From positions 1-6,756 of the forward strand of contig JAGVUW010000618.1 in assembly GCA_019136035.1 (NCBI GenBank): a DNA stretch of 6,756 bases. The letters are read 5' to 3'. Below the pieces are notes generated by a model that was not told the origin of the DNA, did no database searches, and was given only the letters and a program-made list of their open reading frames with translations. Of this stretch, positions 4,921 through 6,756 are shown piece after piece. Within the stretch, counting starts at the first letter, position 1, and every line of letters begins with the position of its first letter. Position numbers and translations under genes: made by a program. Source of the stretch: Verrucomicrobiota bacterium. Its GTDB lineage: Bacteria; Verrucomicrobiota; Lentisphaeria; Oligosphaerales; JAFGRS01.

Positions 4921-6660
4921 TCAGGCGGCGGTCACGGCCTCGGCCACCAGGCGGTCGATGGCCTCTTCCCTGGAGCGGAACTCGTCCGAGCCCCAGGCCG
5001 CGTAATTCCAGTCGATGAAGTGCTGCCGCAGCTTCTGGAAGCAGCTCCGTGCCGCGGCTTTGTCCGGGAAGGTGAAGGCGCCGTCGAGGACCGCCACGAC
5101 CTTGGCGAAGACGTGGCGCTGACGCTCGTCGCTGCTGGCGCCGTCGACGCGGTCGAAGGTGTTCTGCTGCAGGTACACCGCGTCGAGGAACTCGCTCTTC
5201 AGATAGATCACGAAGTCGCTGGTCGGCGTCCCCTCTTCGCCCACCACCTTCATCATCTGCGAGACCTCGTGGCCCTGGCGCAGGAGCCGCCGCGCCCGCG
5301 TCACCTGCGCCTCGTCGACGAGGCTGTGGTACTTGCTCCAGCTCTCCAGCGGGTGGATGGCCGGGTAACGCCGGGCGTTGGCGCGGTCGCGTGACAGGCC
5401 GAGGAAGCTGCCGACCACCTTCAGCGTCGCCTGCGTCACCGGCTCTTCGAAGTTGCCGCCGGCCGGGCTGACGGCGCCGCCGATGGTGATCGAGCCCTGG
5501 CCCCTGTCGTGCAGCTCGACCAGGCCGGCACGCTCGTAGAAGCCCGCCACCAGCGACTCGAGGTAGGCCGGGAAGGCCTCCTCGCCCGGGATCTCCTCGA
5601 GACGCCCGGACATCTCGCGCAGGGCCTGCGCCCAGCGTGACGTCGAGTCGGCCAGGAGCAGGCAGTGCAGCCCCATCTGGCGGTAGTACTCGGCGAGGGT
5701 CACCGAGGTGTAGATCGAGGCCTCGCGCGCCGCCACCGGCATCGAGCTGGTGTTGCAGATGATGATGGTACGGTCGATCAGGCTGCGGCCGGTGCGCGGG
5801 TCCTCCAGATGCGGGAACTCGCGGAGGATCTCCACCACCTCGCCGGCACGCTCACCACAGGCCGCCACGATCACCACGTCGACCTGGGAATACTGACTCA
5901 GGGCGTGCTGCAGCACGGTCTTGCCGGCACCGAAGGGGCCGGGCGTGCAGAAGGTGCCGCCCTTGGCCACCGGGAAGAAGGTGTCAATGATGCGCTGCTG
6001 CGTCACCAGCGGCTCGCGCGGCAGGAGCTTGGTGTGGTAGCAGGTCACCGGGACCTTCACCGGCCAGGTCTGAACCATGGTCACGGCACGCTCGTCGTCG
6101 CCCTGGCGGAGCCTGGCGACGGTGTCCGCGATGGTCAGCTCGCCGGCCGGCGCCAGCCAGGTCACCTCCCAGGTGCCGGCCCACCCGAACGGCACCATGA
6201 TGCGGTGCTGGAAGGGGCCTTCGGGGACAGTCCCGAGGGCCTCGCCGGCGCGCCGCGCGGCGCCGGCCTCGGCCGTCGGCGTCCAGGCCCAGCGGCGTTC
6301 GCGGTCGAGCGGGTAGAGGTACAGTCCGCGCTTGAGGAAGTAGCCGGCCTCCTTGGCCAGGTTCGGCAGGGGATTCTGCAGGCCGTCGAAGACCTGGGTC
6401 AGCAGCCCGGGGCCGAGTTCGACGCTGAGGAGCTGGCCGCTGAACTCGACGACGTCGCCGATGGCGATGCCGTCGGTGCTCTCGAAGACCTGCAGGTCGG
6501 CCTCGCCGCCGCGCACACGGATCACCTCGCTCTTCAGGCGGGCGCCGCCGCTGAGGACGTAGGCGACCTCATTCTGGATGACGCTGGTGGCGAAGGCAAC
6601 GCTGACCATGTTGCCGTTGACGCCGACGACCTTGCCCTGCGGCTGCGCTTTGTCACTCAT
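4921..6660 (-). CDS. atpA: V-type ATPase subunit A (catalytic head subunit)
   Basis: This is the ATP-binding catalytic subunit of the soluble V1/A1 head. The 579 residues are full length for the bacterial subfamily. They show a beta-barrel (about 8-75), the A-specific non-homologous insertion (about 115-195), a RecA-like core and a helical C-terminus (about 440-579). Walker A is GPFGAGKT (241-248, with K247 and T248). The catalytic glutamate E270 is in CGERAGEVVE. Walker B is CLLLADSTSRWAQ with D338, followed by the SGRLEEIPGEEAFPAYL signature (351-367). All key residues are intact. The Walker A position that is a redox-sensitive Cys in eukaryotic enzymes is Ala here. ATG 6660 gives MSDKAQPQGKVVGVNGNMVS, a normal start. 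It lies 17 bases after the upstream gene's stop, with only a weak GGGA as ribosome site. Confidence 0.98.
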   Translation of the reverse strand: MSDKAQPQGKVVGVNGNMVSVAFATSVIQNEVAYVLSGGARLKSEVIRVRGGEADLQVFESTDGIAIGDVVEFSGQLLSVELGPGLLTQVFDGLQNPLPNLAKEAGYFLKRGLYLYPLDRERRWAWTPTAEAGAARRAGEALGTVPEGPFQHRIMVPFGWAGTWEVTWLAPAGELTIADTVARLRQGDDERAVTMVQTWPVKVPVTCYHTKLLPREPLVTQQRIIDTFFPVAKGGTFCTPGPFGAGKTVLQHALSQYSQVDVVIVAACGERAGEVVEILREFPHLEDPRTGRSLIDRTIIICNTSSMPVAAREASIYTSVTLAEYYRQMGLHCLLLADSTSRWAQALREMSGRLEEIPGEEAFPAYLESLVAGFYERAGLVELHDRGQGSITIGGAVSPAGGNFEEPVTQATLKVVGSFLGLSRDRANARRYPAIHPLESWSKYHSLVDEAQVTRARRLLRQGHEVSQMMKVVGEEGTPTSDFVIYLKSEFLDAVYLQQNTFDRVDGASSDERQRHVFAKVVAVLDGAFTFPDKAAARSCFQKLRQHFIDWNYAAWGSDEFRSREEAIDRLVAEAVTAA

Positions 6661-6677
6661 GGATCTCGGGATTCCCG

Positions 6678-6756
6678 TCAGTTGGCAATGCTCGTGCCGC
6701 TGGCGACGCGCCGTTCCGCCGCCTGCCCGGCGGCCGCCTCGACCAGGCCGTCATGC
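6678..6756 (-). CDS. 3' end of the gene upstream of atpA (partial, unidentified)
   Basis: A minus-strand frame enters from the right edge and stops at TGA (6680-6678), 17 bases before the atpA start. The visible 25 residues end in QAAERRVASGTSIAN. In Chlamydiae, Bacteroidetes and related bacteria the gene just upstream of atpA is commonly a DUF2764 protein, preceded by atpE. From position this would be the first guess, with subunit E or C as alternatives. The Ala-rich tail carries no recognisable motif, so the identity is not supported by sequence. The close spacing indicates co-transcription with atpA. Confidence 0.5.
   Translation of the reverse strand, partial: HDGLVEAAAGQAAERRVASGTSIAN

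Noticed and set aside
3183..5018. Long plus-strand open frame opposite atpB and atpD
   Set aside because: It spans two confident minus-strand genes and their gap, and its product is low-complexity (Leu/Val/Ala/His/Glu/Arg). It is an antisense shadow.
6665..6677. Short inverted repeat CGGGATTCCCG before atpA as a regulatory hairpin
   Set aside because: It has a five-base stem with a one-base loop in a 17-base gap. It is too short to fold stably and is likely chance.

Overview
The window is one end of a V-type (A/V-type) rotary ATPase operon from a GC-rich bacterium. The operon lies on the minus strand, so transcription runs from high to low coordinates. In that order it holds the tail of an unidentified gene, then atpA (catalytic A subunit), atpB (non-catalytic B), atpD (central stalk), atpI (membrane stator, a-type) and atpK (proteolipid ring). 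Gaps between genes are 9 to 62 bases with no obvious internal promoter, which suggests a single transcript whose promoter lies beyond base 6756.

The order A-B-D-I-K, with the ring gene last and no C, F or G/H genes between, is the compact arrangement known from Chlamydiae, spirochaetes, Bacteroidetes and related lineages. It is not the Enterococcus (I-K-E-C-F-A-B-D) or archaeal arrangement. The high GC, the bacterial-subfamily motifs in A and B, and an intergenic array of GAACTCC-like heptamers suggest a member of the PVC group (Lentisphaerae, Kiritimatiellota or Planctomycetes) or a similar lineage. That placement is an inference and is not proven here.

The proteins form one machine. A and B make the ATP-hydrolysing or ATP-synthesising head, and D is the rotor shaft inside it. 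I carries the ion half-channels and the essential arginine, and K forms the rotating membrane ring. K is a four-helix duplicated proteolipid with one carboxylate (E138). It also keeps the polar residues that bind Na+ in Enterococcus hirae NtpK (T65, Q66, Q109), so a sodium-coupled enzyme is plausible.

Bases 105-501 separate atpK from the 3' end of a convergent plus-strand gene (stop at 102-104). This stretch holds three short tandem-repeat families in a row: an 8-mer twice, a 7-mer eight times and a 20-mer twice. These are followed by GC-rich inverted repeats just beyond atpK that may end its transcript. Apart from the repeats and the possible sodium coupling, this is a conventional housekeeping region, and I see no sign of a wholly new system.
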